From an uncultured Prevotellaceae bacterium (GTDB lineage Bacteria > Bacteroidota > Bacteroidia > Bacteroidales > Bacteroidaceae), in NCBI GenBank assembly GCA_900318915.1, contig ONMI01000024.1, positions 29,543 to 74,751 of the forward strand: 45,209 nucleotides of DNA. The letters run 5' to 3'. Below are positions 36,701 to 42,681 of the stretch, piece by piece. Each line of letters opens with the position of its first letter. Position 1 is the stretch's first letter. Below the pieces are notes generated by a model. It was given only the letters and a program-made list of their open reading frames with translations, did no database searches and was not told the origin of the DNA. A program made the position numbers and the translations under genes.

Positions 36701-37915
36701 GAGCTTACGTTCCAGATCTACGACGCCTCGTCGGGCATCACGTATCCCTTCATCAATATTTCTTCGGCGGAAGGTTGGAGATCCAACACACTGACCTACA
36801 ACCCCGACGCCACCGTGGGCACCTACTCGAGGCCCCTTGCCTTTGAAGGTGTGAACTGGATGATAGAGACCGTGTCGCTGCCCCGCGGCTGGTCATGGGT
36901 ATCGCTCTACACGCAGCCTGAGAGCACGGCCATCAACGATGTGCTGGCGCTGTCGAAGAGCGACCGCAAGAAGTTCCTGAACGTGAAGGGCAAGACCACC
37001 ATGGCCACCCCGAACAAGGAGAACACCGGGTTTATCGGTACGCTGACCGACCTTGTTCCCGGCAACATGTACAAGATGCAGGTGTCGAGCAATACCGGTT
37101 TCAGTGTATACGGCACGCTGATTGACCCCGAGGAGACCAGCCAGACCATCTATCCGGGCTACAACTGGATTGGTTCGCTTTCGAACAGCATTCTGTCGCT
37201 TGACGATGCCTTTGCCGACCTGTCTCCCATACCCAACGACATGATCAAGACTCGCACGGCTGTGGCCATGTACAGCTTCGGAAACGGTTGGGAAGGCACG
37301 CTAAAGAATCTTGTTCCCGGAGTGGGCTACATCTACCTGTCGCGTGCTGCCGGTGAGAAGACGTTCCACTATCCCGTTCTCCAAACCGGCACCGCCTGGA
37401 ACGCCCCGACGATGCAGTTTGTGGACGACACCGACGAGACCGACCTGAGCGACTACCACTATCAGCCTACCGACGACCATCTGTATGCCGACAACATGAA
37501 CGTCATTGCAGTGGTGAAGAAAGACGGTGTGGAGATAGCCGACGCCGAGGTGGCCGCCATTTGCGAGGACATCTGCCGCGGCACGGTGAAATGCACCGAC
37601 GACTTCTACTTCCTGACCATCTTGGGCAACTCCCGACAGGATGAGAACAGCGTGATGCACATCAAGGTGTGGTACGACGGTGTGGAATATGAAGTGAGCG
37701 ACATGCCCTTCGTGAGCGACGCCATCTACGGCACGCTCGACGAACCTGTGGTGTTCGACCTTGACGCTGCCGGCATAGGCACCCTCACTGCCGACGACCC
37801 GAACGACACCGAGTGGTACACGCTCGAAGGCTTCAAGATAGGCCGCCGGCCCATGAAGCCCGGTATCTACATCCACAACGGCAAGAAAGTGACGTTGAAG
37901 CGTCAGAAGAACTAA
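27740..37915 (+). CDS. Giant secreted multidomain protein with LamG and FN3 domains
   Basis: A 3,391-residue protein with a Sec signal peptide (cleavage near AHA at 30-32). Rough order: beta-rich N-terminus; three fibronectin-III-like domains (~327-430, ~467-555, ~559-650); a carboxypeptidase-regulatory-like segment (~654). A LamG/jelly-roll domain with a trailing RVWNHILSDKER repeat spans ~780-1045, and a second regulatory-like domain ~1139-1197. A ~800-residue Trp/Tyr-rich middle follows, with a Ser/Thr-alternating stretch at ~1870-1950. Two more LamG domains lie at ~2321-2497 and ~2529-2707, an Ig-like domain at ~2813-2910 and two copies of a small domain at ~2915-3035 and ~3245-3350. The C-terminal tail WYTLEGFKIG... 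GIYIHNGKKV is like that of secreted Bacteroidetes/Prevotella proteins, possibly a type IX sorting relative. Likely role: surface adhesion or glycan binding (inference). Confidence 0.75.
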   Translation: METNLRCTKTHRKLWLWLAVLLLSVTAQVAHADRIKDDKYYKVTQYSDHVSLEILVADLDVGNTWCKWGSIRAYSQDGRKGEVFHILDVENDDNGDDDSETWEIYAHNRLSGSQAFLTNPASGGEVEIGFCTDDEWSNRSSNVRYRIQKGKSNEYPTVKIDYYYPAEMAGRRWYFYYEYLHSKGSSHNMSMGSAYCSADLNLQNADHTKLSYERTGSDKIKFTVPSLPNDIPQKLQKSRTREGEVTCYFYYMLKDGRSMRRVGEKMACAIGSQKTYELTIPAEYCDFRNLDLTIEVKSVVRNVDGATYSMQKTRYDRNDVFEKIPTPHSLTVEFNQFDNKATLSWNAFRTEEDHYIKETIPYVYRIETDRSGNPLSGQSWQKRTSLDAIGTHQAQGYTDSNVSSNSYYRYMVVNVPKAWINNKDIPSSDLNSPGETLLTKLAHTESDLLQSEPTMSIYNLSQDTTVTDKVKMTWEYSRVPVKTQNVSFEIFRRTSASGEWVKHGSANGPATPSAGQLISYTDKDLPSYATYQYKIRLSINNGTNVFESDVLTASLQTGTKIQSVTATKGAHENTVRVAWNVKHVGTDDTSYEVSRRYAGTNDDFLKIYTVSGHASSYSYEDNTVQPGYYYEYRVDAFSGDLNSDTDVFQSTMNDVGFCQARGVVSGKISFGSGNGVENVRLSLRTDADDDGQTVRSYSQRVDGASTGIVWKADSAEIDKLFGTNKDYTLQLFVRPDEGIGEGAVLGELPFRGKLRLGKLEAGGHKLQVELYDGPKNVDRTQYTQYWDAVCIIWNADSVRKNTSDFYSEELGGWVCGSQASIDSICGIYNSNREYKFYGVKWIGDSEYGFFLYGRVLPLSTYVDIEKKTLIGKIYDTGLTVSPNSYTLVNVSQVDGQLYFTVNDSTTSELKPLSTKEHVSENSNLATLYPDLRTYDGCLYQCTGLKSEILESHRSTSVLPAFPDLREYSTSTETFVNPFSLGGSEGVEEAEAFRGNLTEVRVWNHILSDKERTNYNDRVLSGRETGLALYWPMDEGVSRFVFDASYANDVPNGRHATVGNNISSSTIIPTETQLSRYGVTNEKGEYTIRGIPFVGAGTTYTVTPSKNIHVFSPTSRNGFIGKGSLALNNYDFTDESSFPMRGVVRYANTNIPADSIQFKIDGNIVQTKDGAVMSDANGEYEISVPIGEHKIEAYKEGHLLSTFPLDGSTHDFLKEETVNFFDSTLVNITGRINGGFSDQDEPVGFRRSVNRLGKAVIKLSLGKESQCSFNYVHTGNGIYEFGTEPIPVASATPNIKSTAYRGGGSHDETNYIYITTDEKTGEYSALVPPLRYKVESITFAGGKDYDDEPVFAQNLPIIDATNTVKEALLKDTLATDQGTQSYTYTAKMNRQLRKSPNISVVQHGMKNGAFGEEKIAVANERANADSVRVLNYNGDKVEYVYGKPIVVQQGVYEFDILVNEQYKNLDSKETFEEVPRDAIVSIMNDASRFTSVYAEKVIVNGEEMQIGATYEVPNIRVIPDEQGYVSYQFVGGWPNLAEGNQRTMTVGVKVDGRTTMWTNPTTGSESLDMILLGSISSGMNFMTEGPDDVDMIIRRPPGSTSEAVYSTDTIRTTSHTDIDTHDGKSFGGGFYISVGPKFSFSEGVGVVHWNNELEVIANTEHVWERKWWDTDTDTKENSYSVTREIHGTTEGIQNNGDTYIGRSTNFLFGKGWELGIFKQADGTYKLSTEEAITMAESFGTYFAYSQEYIEETLIPNWENLVRDKLKTVSGNHWENPVRVPGEVRYYTKYKEGDPEWGLTNGDSRWSVAEYQAAGGYPSYIMVDGTDEHPRDEVEFAINQIKNWKNIIAINEKDKIDAFDGEGYFLNNYSIAGGTSISETTTTSTSHTVSYENNYELTYNTENQFGVLFNAAGAYGILIGSRFHGDSHTNDTTVVNSHTTSWTMSDADPRTALSVDVYKSPRGFGPIFRTRGGQTANPYEGATYTKYYNEGTQLDEATMRVEVPKLTVEGPSQLSNVPSGGVAKFELQLYNGSETKSACTYVLEVIESSNTHGAILSMDGAPLSIGKQGRLISMDGGETINKILQVRQSDTSVNSYDELKLVLRSEKDDKTTSDTISLFVEFVPSSAIVDMAVDHTVLNYDDLKKYKGFRVKFTNLDRQDKGLLGVRVQYRRKGYDSWSLAHQWRVNEAELEQGDELLPAGNSFECAVAFEADGVYELRGQTWGKYGNDDVTYETQVIEVTQDTRGPKMLGMPSHADRILTYADRNDMHVRFNEPLNTNAISHTDNFTIEGYLNNLDQSSQYTDVALQLYYSVCRTQATYTLNNNSLAVGLWFYRQSDGNIVSLTSGNGELMLRTENGGELKVYCNDKPLNDVTPLTIPAEKWVYLALSYKCKDTTDPNNRITVLMAGTGSDRPQYLAQNAAIDDVNGTLRMVLGGLGTIGRMHDLTLWNQAISAEELYERRNEQKSSYTPGLVGYWRMDEGHGTTLHDKAQSRHLTMHEDSWYINNKNLAAHLNGEEPMKIDISTFAPRITDNYALELWFNGDAEANKNAQLLSVMNAFSLGFNEGKLVLEKSERKVGNDNVETKTVSESIVVTESNYLDNSWHHLALNVRRGTSAIVYIDGQAVRTLPEATLPGFSTHYMFVGGEETLVSATGTSEGGSERHFTGDVDEIRIWATALTSGLIEERRWQRMPNGLYSLIGYFPMEDTQRESDGNIKATFNSSNFGYTESQLTLSGINGASFTAPALLPSSSRLRLEQRDFEYTVSDQEIYFTFPETMLPLMDGNEFVAKIENLRDTHGNVSEPVEWKFTCDFASIKWDGDINLDKEWSEQLVFSGVLENNTDRSVSYEITGLPNWMKCQETIGTVQEDEKIINFTIEPSVPVGRHSVYLTVTDRLGISRKMLVNLTVHGEEPQWAVDPNLYESNMFVIGQIRVNDKICIDSNTKLAAFDEQGNCRGVASPEYMPSRDTYFVNMVVYGGSANELSTSQRELTFQIYDASSGITYPFINISSAEGWRSNTLTYNPDATVGTYSRPLAFEGVNWMIETVSLPRGWSWVSLYTQPESTAINDVLALSKSDRKKFLNVKGKTTMATPNKENTGFIGTLTDLVPGNMYKMQVSSNTGFSVYGTLIDPEETSQTIYPGYNWIGSLSNSILSLDDAFADLSPIPNDMIKTRTAVAMYSFGNGWEGTLKNLVPGVGYIYLSRAAGEKTFHYPVLQTGTAWNAPTMQFVDDTDETDLSDYHYQPTDDHLYADNMNVIAVVKKDGVEIADAEVAAICEDICRGTVKCTDDFYFLTILGNSRQDENSVMHIKVWYDGVEYEVSDMPFVSDAIYGTLDEPVVFDLDAAGIGTLTADDPNDTEWYTLEGFKIGRRPMKPGIYIHNGKKVTLKRQKN

Positions 37916-37928
37916 CAGCTTAGAGAAA

Positions 37929-37964
37929 AGCGGGAAGCCCCAAGAAGAGCTTCCCGCTTTTTTT
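37929..37964 (+). terminator. Terminator of the giant gene
   Basis: AGCGGGAAGC and GCTTCCCGCT form a 10-bp stem with a 10-nt loop, followed by seven T. Located 14 nt after the stop. Confidence 0.9.
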
Positions 37965-37997
37965 GAATAAAGGTGAGCAAGTTTCGTTTTTTTTATT

Positions 37998-38005
37998 TAT
38001 ATTTG
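37998..38005 (+). promoter_or_regulatory. -7 box TATATTTG for the downstream secreted protein
   Basis: A consensus TAnnTTTG, 28 nt before the ATG at 38033. It supports that start over the frame opening at 37973. Confidence 0.5.
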
Positions 38006-38032
38006 CGGTTAAGAAACCAAATCCTATCAACT

Positions 38033-39049
38033 ATGAAACGACAGATGACCCTGCTGCTGGCCCTGCTCTTTGTGACAGCAGCCATGGCCCAGAACAGCAA
38101 AGAAGCCCGCATGAGCGAAATACGCAGCGCCTATGCACAAGCCAAGAAGAAGATAGAGCGCAACGGCAAGGGCGGTCAATCACCGAAGGACATGACCATC
38201 TACTTCAGTCATCTTGACGACGAAGACGTGCCTCTCTACAACGAAGAGAGCATAGACTATTACTTCGACGAGACGCCCACCTCCGACGGCCCTGTGAAGC
38301 AGCTCTACTTTATCGTGGAGAACTGGACCTGCCACGGCCACATGAGTTACCAGGAGATGCTTATCGACCCCAAGAGCCAGCAGTTGATGTTCTACTTTGT
38401 GAGGGCAGAGACCGACGGCGGCTATGCGGTAGAGTCGCGCTACTACTACGACACCGCCGGCAAGTGCATCGAGGCGAAGCACAGCACCGACAACACCTGG
38501 ACCGACGACGGCAGCGCGAAAGAGGACGCCGAGTTTTACGTCAAATACTTCAACATGGCCACCCGAGCAGGCGGCTTCCCCACCCTCGCTCCCGACCCCA
38601 GCGGACATGCCACCACACCAAAGGCCCAGCGCATAAAGCAGATACGCGCCCTCTACGCGCAGGCCAAGGACAAGATAGCGAAGAACGAGAAGAAGGATAT
38701 GCCCAACAAGCTGGGAATCATCCTTCACGACAGCGGCGATGACATGCCCCCTCGGACGACAACGACCAGCATGTATTTCGATTCAGCCTGCTACTTCATC
38801 AGCGAGCATATCTCCTCCATGAGTTTCGACGCCTACTCCGAATACCTCTTCGACCCCGAAGGCAAGAGCCTCATCTTCAGCTACACCCGCGTGAAAGAAG
38901 AGGGCGAGCAGCTGGAATGGCGCTACTACTACGACGAGAACGGCAAGTGCATAGAGACCAAGAGCAACACCGAGGAGACCGACGACGGCCAGGAAGACAA
39001 GCGCACCGCCAAGGAGCTGCAGGCCTTCTTCAACTCTCTGATGAAATAG
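38033..39049 (+). CDS. Secreted protein with an internal duplication
   Basis: A 338-residue protein with a signal peptide (MKRQMTLLLALLFVTAAMAQ). The mature part is two diverged copies of one ~150-residue unit. RMSEIRSAYAQAKKKIERN (from ~26) matches RIKQIRALYAQAKDKIAKN (from ~200), and ESRYYYDTAGKCIEAK matches EWRYYYDENGKCIETK. No known domain is recognised. It follows the terminator of the giant gene and precedes a lipoprotein gene by ~60 nt, so it may form an operon with it. No function claimed. Confidence 0.65.
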   Translation: MKRQMTLLLALLFVTAAMAQNSKEARMSEIRSAYAQAKKKIERNGKGGQSPKDMTIYFSHLDDEDVPLYNEESIDYYFDETPTSDGPVKQLYFIVENWTCHGHMSYQEMLIDPKSQQLMFYFVRAETDGGYAVESRYYYDTAGKCIEAKHSTDNTWTDDGSAKEDAEFYVKYFNMATRAGGFPTLAPDPSGHATTPKAQRIKQIRALYAQAKDKIAKNEKKDMPNKLGIILHDSGDDMPPRTTTTSMYFDSACYFISEHISSMSFDAYSEYLFDPEGKSLIFSYTRVKEEGEQLEWRYYYDENGKCIETKSNTEETDDGQEDKRTAKELQAFFNSLMK

Positions 39050-39112
39050 GGGCTGTAACAGCCGCCATCACCGGGGAAAACAACGACCAAAACAACAATA
39101 GCAACAGACGAT

Positions 39113-40075
39113 ATGAAAAGCAATAAAAAGATTTATCTTTTTGCATGGGCCATCGTCCTGCTTACCTCCTGCGGCTCTCAGAGCGCCAATGCCGGCAACG
39201 ACCCGGCCCAGCCCGACCAACTTGCTGCCTCTGCGCCCACCGAGACGACAGCCGCTGCAGCCGCCACCATCGACGGCATCAGCCAGTTCGTAGGCTGGGA
39301 CTTGGGCGCCATGAGCGTGAAGAAAGAAGGCGACCGCTTTGTGTTGAGCGATGCGGCAGACAATCTGAAGCTCTATCTCAAGCCGACGGGCGACGGCACC
39401 TATCAGGAGACCACCACCTCCACCCACATGATAGGCCAGGGCGCCCGTTTTGTGGCGGAGAAGGTGGGCGACGTGACCACGCTGACGGCCTACGACGACA
39501 AGATGATGCTCTTCACGCTCGTGAACTGCGACGACCTGATAGCCTACCGCAACAAGGCCTACCGCCGCATCCTGACCAGCCGTTTTGAGCCCACCGCCGA
39601 CGGTCTCATCACCATCACCGACGACAAGATGAGCGGTCCTATACTGCCCGACAGTCCCGACATCAGCTACTTCTTCGTGGAAGACGGCAAGGGAGACCTG
39701 ACAGACAAGATACGCCTCTCGCCCGGCCGGTACCACCTCTACTTCTCGCCCGCCGACAAAGGTCTAAACCTGCACTTTTGCAGCATCGACCCCGAGACCG
39801 GCCAATTCGATGTGAGCTACGATACCGAGAACTCCCTCATACTGCGCTATGCCAAAGACCCCGGCTGGTCATGGCTTAGCACCGATGTGCTCGACGCCGG
39901 TTTCCTCATCTACAACTTCGACAAGCCCTACTGGCAGCTGATGCTGAACAAGCTGAAGGCCAAGAAGCAGCCCAACGAGGTGGAGCGCTGGAACCGCAAG
40001 CTGATAGAGAACCTGCTGAAATACAACGAGCCCTACAGCGCGCTGGAGAGCACGGATTTTATTGAGGCACATTGA
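39113..40075 (+). CDS. Lipoprotein of unknown function
   Basis: A 320-residue protein with lipoprotein signal MKSNKKIYLFAWAIVLLTSC (Cys20). A low-complexity Ala/Thr/Pro linker (~24-53) follows, then a globular part that begins ISQFVGWDLGAMSVKKEGDRFVLSD. No motif was recognised. The 63-nt gap after the preceding gene holds no terminator, so the two are probably co-transcribed. It ends at a strong hairpin. Confidence 0.6.
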   Translation: MKSNKKIYLFAWAIVLLTSCGSQSANAGNDPAQPDQLAASAPTETTAAAAATIDGISQFVGWDLGAMSVKKEGDRFVLSDAADNLKLYLKPTGDGTYQETTTSTHMIGQGARFVAEKVGDVTTLTAYDDKMMLFTLVNCDDLIAYRNKAYRRILTSRFEPTADGLITITDDKMSGPILPDSPDISYFFVEDGKGDLTDKIRLSPGRYHLYFSPADKGLNLHFCSIDPETGQFDVSYDTENSLILRYAKDPGWSWLSTDVLDAGFLIYNFDKPYWQLMLNKLKAKKQPNEVERWNRKLIENLLKYNEPYSALESTDFIEAH

Positions 40076-40095
40076 CCAAACAGACAGAAAAGCAG

Positions 40096-40124
40096 AGCCC
40101 CGTCTTCCTAGCGAAGACGGGGCT
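40096..40124 (+). terminator. Hairpin terminator after the lipoprotein gene
   Basis: AGCCCCGTCTTC pairs perfectly with GAAGACGGGGCT around a 5-nt loop, 20 nt after the stop. The U-tract is weak (CCATTTGTGTATTT). Confidence 0.7.
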
Positions 40125-40198
40125 CCATTTGTGTATTTCTGTCAACAAAAGAAAGGTTGGATGACTTATAGTGTTTTTTAAGTAGGTTTCGACACTGT

Positions 40199-40801
40199 TT
40201 AGAGTCCGAACTTGTAGCCCAGTGTGAGGACAATGGCGCTGTTTCGGCTGCTGTTGTCACCCACCTTGTTCGCTTTGGAGAGTCCGAGATGGTATCTCAG
40301 GTCGACAACGAGTGTGCCGAGATTGCCCGAAGAGATGTTGGGCTCGAAGGAGACACCGATGGGCAGCGAGAATTCCGTCTTCTCAAAAGCATCCTTCACT
40401 TTAATACCTGCGTAGTTGCTGTGGCCGTCCACTTTGGCTTTTGAGAGGAAGCCTATCTGAGGTCCGGCTTCGAATGCCAGCCAATTGGTAGCGTAGAACT
40501 TGGCCATGAGCGGAATGTGGAAGTAATCGAGCATCAGATCGACATCATCTTTCTTGTCTACAGCTCCGAACTGGTCATGGTTCACCTCAAGCGCCAAAGC
40601 AAAATTCTTGCTGATGCGGTAGTCGACACCGAAACCTGCGGTAACATCGAGTTTCATTTTTGTGTCCTCGGCGTCAGTGATAGTGGCAAGGTTTCCACCG
40701 ACGCGGCCCTTCATAGACCATTTGCTGTAATTGTCACTCTGTGCGTTTACACTGATTGCGGCCATCATGGCCATCACGATAATCATCAAATACTTTTTCA
40801 T
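40199..40801 (-). CDS. Small outer-membrane beta-barrel protein (PorT/OMP_b-brl type)
   Basis: A 200-residue protein with a signal peptide (MKKYLMIIVMAMMAAISVNAQ). Amphipathic beta strands follow with typical turns: GGNLATITDAEDTKMKLDVTAGFGVDYRISKNFALALEVNHDQFG, FHIPLMAKFYATNWLAFEAGPQIGFL and LPIGVSFEP. It ends LTLGYKFGL, as in eight-stranded barrels of the porT/OmpW-like class common in Bacteroidetes. Function unknown. Its -7 box is at 40850-40857. Confidence 0.8.
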   Translation of the reverse strand: MKKYLMIIVMAMMAAISVNAQSDNYSKWSMKGRVGGNLATITDAEDTKMKLDVTAGFGVDYRISKNFALALEVNHDQFGAVDKKDDVDLMLDYFHIPLMAKFYATNWLAFEAGPQIGFLSKAKVDGHSNYAGIKVKDAFEKTEFSLPIGVSFEPNISSGNLGTLVVDLRYHLGLSKANKVGDNSSRNSAIVLTLGYKFGL

Positions 40802-40849
40802 ATCTTCTGTTTTTTAGGTTTATAATCGATTTGTGTCGTATTGACAATG

Positions 40850-40857
40850 CAAAAGTA
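40850..40857 (-). promoter_or_regulatory. -7 box TACTTTTG for the barrel protein
   Basis: A consensus TAnnTTTG on the minus strand, 48 nt before the ATG at 40801. Confidence 0.55.
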
Positions 40858-40922
40858 AGCCGAATAATAGCACGGCGCAACAGAAATGGCGAAAACATGA
40901 TGAGCTATTGGCGACACAGGTG

Positions 40923-40981
40923 GCCTAAATACGACAAAACGCACCCGCAGGCGCGTTTTTTGTCGTGATAGGCTATTTTTT
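40923..40981. other. Large hairpin between divergent promoters
   Basis: GCCTA/TAGGC form an outer stem. A 9-bp stem ACGACAAAA/TTTTGTCGT forms the middle, and CGC..CC/GG..GCG the tip. On the plus strand it is followed by TATTTTTTT. It looks like a terminator, yet the flanking genes are divergent, so there is no gene for it to end. It is part of a 318-bp gap (40802-41119) that otherwise holds only the two promoters. Confidence 0.55.
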
Positions 40982-41043
40982 TGTTATAAGTATTGCCATT
41001 CAATAGTTTTTTTGCAAGAAAGCCCTAATCAGGATTAATCCAC

Positions 41044-41074
41044 TTGGTTGTATAGGCATAAAATTGTATTTTTG
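41044..41074 (+). promoter_or_regulatory. Promoter of the DUF2238 gene (-33 TTG, -7 TATTTTTG)
   Basis: TTG at 41044-41046 and TATTTTTG at 41067-41074 are spaced by 20 bp. The transcript start near 41079 excludes the frame opening at 41048 and supports the ATG at 41120. Confidence 0.65.
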
Positions 41075-41119
41075 CATGTTTTCATGTCTCAAGCCTATCG
41101 ATTAATCGGAGTAAATGAA

Positions 41120-41734
41120 ATGAACAGAGCAAAACTCATTACTTGCTTGGTCATCATTGTAGTGCTGGCCATCACATTTATCAAACCCATATACCCGCAC
41201 GACCAAATCTTGCAGCATGCGGGAACGCTGCTGCTGATGATACCCCTCGTGTATGACCTGAAGAAAGGCCGGATGCCCTATTCCGCTTTCTTGGGATTAT
41301 CGTTGTTCACTATATTGCATATTATCGGTGCAAGGTACATCTATTCGTACGTACCTTATAGCGAATGGATTGTATCCACGGGCATCGTGGATGCAGGATT
41401 CTTCTCCGGCAACCGTAATTATTACGACAGATTTGTGCATTTTATGTTTGGCTTCCTGCTGTTCCCTTATATTATGTTCCTCTGCCAGAAGCGCTTGAGA
41501 TTGGGCGACATGACGGCCATTCTGTTCTCATGGCTGATTATCCAGACGGGCAGCATGATATATGAGCTGTTTGAATGGCTCCTCACGGTATTCATGGCAC
41601 CCGAGGATGCGGAGAGCTATAACGGGCAACAAGGCGACATCTGGGATGCCCAAAAAGATATGGCTCTTGCCTTGATAGGCTCTACAATTCCTGCGGTATG
41701 GTATTGGTGCAAGAGGCTTTTCAAGCGGGAATGA
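41120..41734 (+). CDS. DUF2238 (YjdF-like) membrane protein
   Basis: A 204-residue protein with six or so membrane segments. The family core is clear: GNRNYYDRFVHFMFGFLLFPYI, then IIQTGSMIYELFEWLL and the acidic motif NGQQGDIWDAQKDMALALIGS. DUF2238/YjdF proteins are inner-membrane proteins of unknown function. The ATG at 41120 has GGAG a few bases upstream; an ATG at 41084 in the same frame is the alternative. It marks the left border of the repeat-bearing region. Confidence 0.85.
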   Translation: MNRAKLITCLVIIVVLAITFIKPIYPHDQILQHAGTLLLMIPLVYDLKKGRMPYSAFLGLSLFTILHIIGARYIYSYVPYSEWIVSTGIVDAGFFSGNRNYYDRFVHFMFGFLLFPYIMFLCQKRLRLGDMTAILFSWLIIQTGSMIYELFEWLLTVFMAPEDAESYNGQQGDIWDAQKDMALALIGSTIPAVWYWCKRLFKRE

Positions 41735-41933
41735 GGGGATTCTTGGTCTTCTGCGTATAAAAGAGACGGTCACCTCGCTGGCGATGTCGCTGACGCTCTT
41801 GGCAGTTGTTTTGGCGGGTGCGTCCTTCCGGCCGTCCCGCGGGGCAGGTGAACACGACATTGTGGCTACCGTCATCTGTGAGGAGTTGCCATGGAATCTC
41901 TGAGATACAGGCGGTGATGAACAGCGACAGCAT
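41721..41933 (-). pseudogene. Possible gene remnant after repeat copy 1
   Basis: A 70-codon minus-strand frame (MLSLFITACISEIPWQLL...) starts 33 nt downstream of repeat copy R1 and runs 14 nt into the end of DUF2238. Its first half looks protein-like. The second half (RPEGRTRQNNCQERQRHRQRG) looks like an off-frame reading, and another frame (APRDGRKDAPAKTTAKSVSDIASEV) looks better there. This suggests a frameshifted or truncated gene. No family is recognised and it may be spurious. Confidence 0.25.
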
Positions 41934-41966
41934 GTATTTCCAGAGGCACCTTGTATGAATGGTATC

Positions 41967-42001
41967 GTTTTAAACGGTCCTTTATTTTACACGCTCAAAG
42001 C
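41967..42001 (-). repeat. 35-bp dispersed repeat, copy R1
   Basis: On the plus strand it begins GTTTTAAACGGTCC and ends TTACACGCTCAAAGC. It is identical to R2 and R4. It lies 20 nt after the stop of the thioesterase gene on the minus strand. Confidence 0.95.
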
Positions 42002-42021
42002 TAAAAGAGTTTCTACAGTCT

Positions 42022-42450
42022 TCACTCCAGACCGTCGTACTGGCAAATAGCTTGTCGCCATGTTTCAGGGAAAGGCATCGACCGCTGGTGGATGAGGTCG
42101 TAGAGCACCATCACCGACCTGCAACGGCTCTTCACTTCGAACGTATCGGTATCGTACACTTCTTGGTCGAGCTCGAAACTTGTGCGGCCGATTCTCGTGA
42201 TACGTGTCCTGCATGCAATGTCGCAGCCAGTCTTGACTTGTCCTAGAAACTCAGCCTCAATCTTCACCACTACGATGGCCTGTTGCTCCCAGTCCACGCC
42301 CGTGCAGACACTGGCAAAGTAGTCTGTCTTTGCCGTGTCATAGAACTGGAAGTAGACCGTATTATTCACATGGCCGAACTTGTCGACATCATTGAAACGT
42401 ATCTGCAAAGGCAGCACATGCCGAAAAATCTTGTTTGTTTCTTTTGTCAT
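42022..42450 (-). CDS. Acyl-CoA thioesterase (hotdog fold, 4HBT/FadM-like)
   Basis: A 142-residue hotdog protein. The motif IRFNDVDKFGHVNNTVYFQFYDTAKTDYF carries the active-site Asp and the FGHVNN loop of 4-hydroxybenzoyl-CoA-type thioesterases. A central helix and strands VVVKIEAEFLGQVKTGCDI and RTSFELDQEVYD follow. It hydrolyses acyl-CoA or a related thioester; the substrate is open. I started at the ATG at 42450 with AAGG upstream; a TTG at 42459 is possible. It has its own -7 box (42483-42490) and sits between repeat copies R2 and R1. Confidence 0.85.
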   Translation of the reverse strand: MTKETNKIFRHVLPLQIRFNDVDKFGHVNNTVYFQFYDTAKTDYFASVCTGVDWEQQAIVVVKIEAEFLGQVKTGCDIACRTRITRIGRTSFELDQEVYDTDTFEVKSRCRSVMVLYDLIHQRSMPFPETWRQAICQYDGLE

Positions 42451-42482
42451 CCTTAACAATCATGGGGGTTAATAATCCGCTG

Positions 42483-42490
42483 CAAAGGTA
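42483..42490 (-). promoter_or_regulatory. -7 box TACCTTTG for the thioesterase gene
   Basis: A consensus TAnnTTTG on the minus strand, 33 nt before the ATG and about 50 nt downstream of R2. The gene therefore does not depend on the repeat for its promoter. Confidence 0.55.
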
Positions 42491-42539
42491 AGCAATATTC
42501 CGCAACAACATTGTAATTCCCTCAGGAAAAGTGCTTGAC

Positions 42540-42574
42540 GTTTTAAACGGTCCTTTATTTTACACGCTCAAAGC
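42540..42574 (-). repeat. 35-bp dispersed repeat, copy R2
   Basis: Identical to R1 and R4. Its right end touches a 17-bp hairpin (42575-42615). It lies 107 bp after the stop of the 209-residue gene. Confidence 0.95.
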
Positions 42575-42615
42575 AAAATCGAGGTTGTCCCATAAGCAGG
42601 GATAATCTCGATTTT
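42575..42615. terminator. Long hairpin abutting R2
   Basis: Seventeen contiguous pairs (AAAATCGAG... CTCGATTTT, two of them G-T on the plus strand) close a 7-nt loop. On the minus strand the same arms have two A-C mismatches and are followed by TTTT, so it could end transcription of the 209-residue gene. The fold is stronger in plus-strand RNA or DNA. Confidence 0.5.
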
Positions 42616-42681
42616 ACGTTGCTCTTGAAATGCCAGTGGCTTTTGCTACAATGGCAAAAATGTAGTTATATATATGTCGTA

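Noticed and set aside
41967-42001. The 35-bp repeat as a standard Bacteroidetes promoter
   Set aside because: Read on the minus strand it has TTTG and TTTAAAAC but no TAnnTTTG box. Two of the downstream genes have their own consensus -7 boxes elsewhere.
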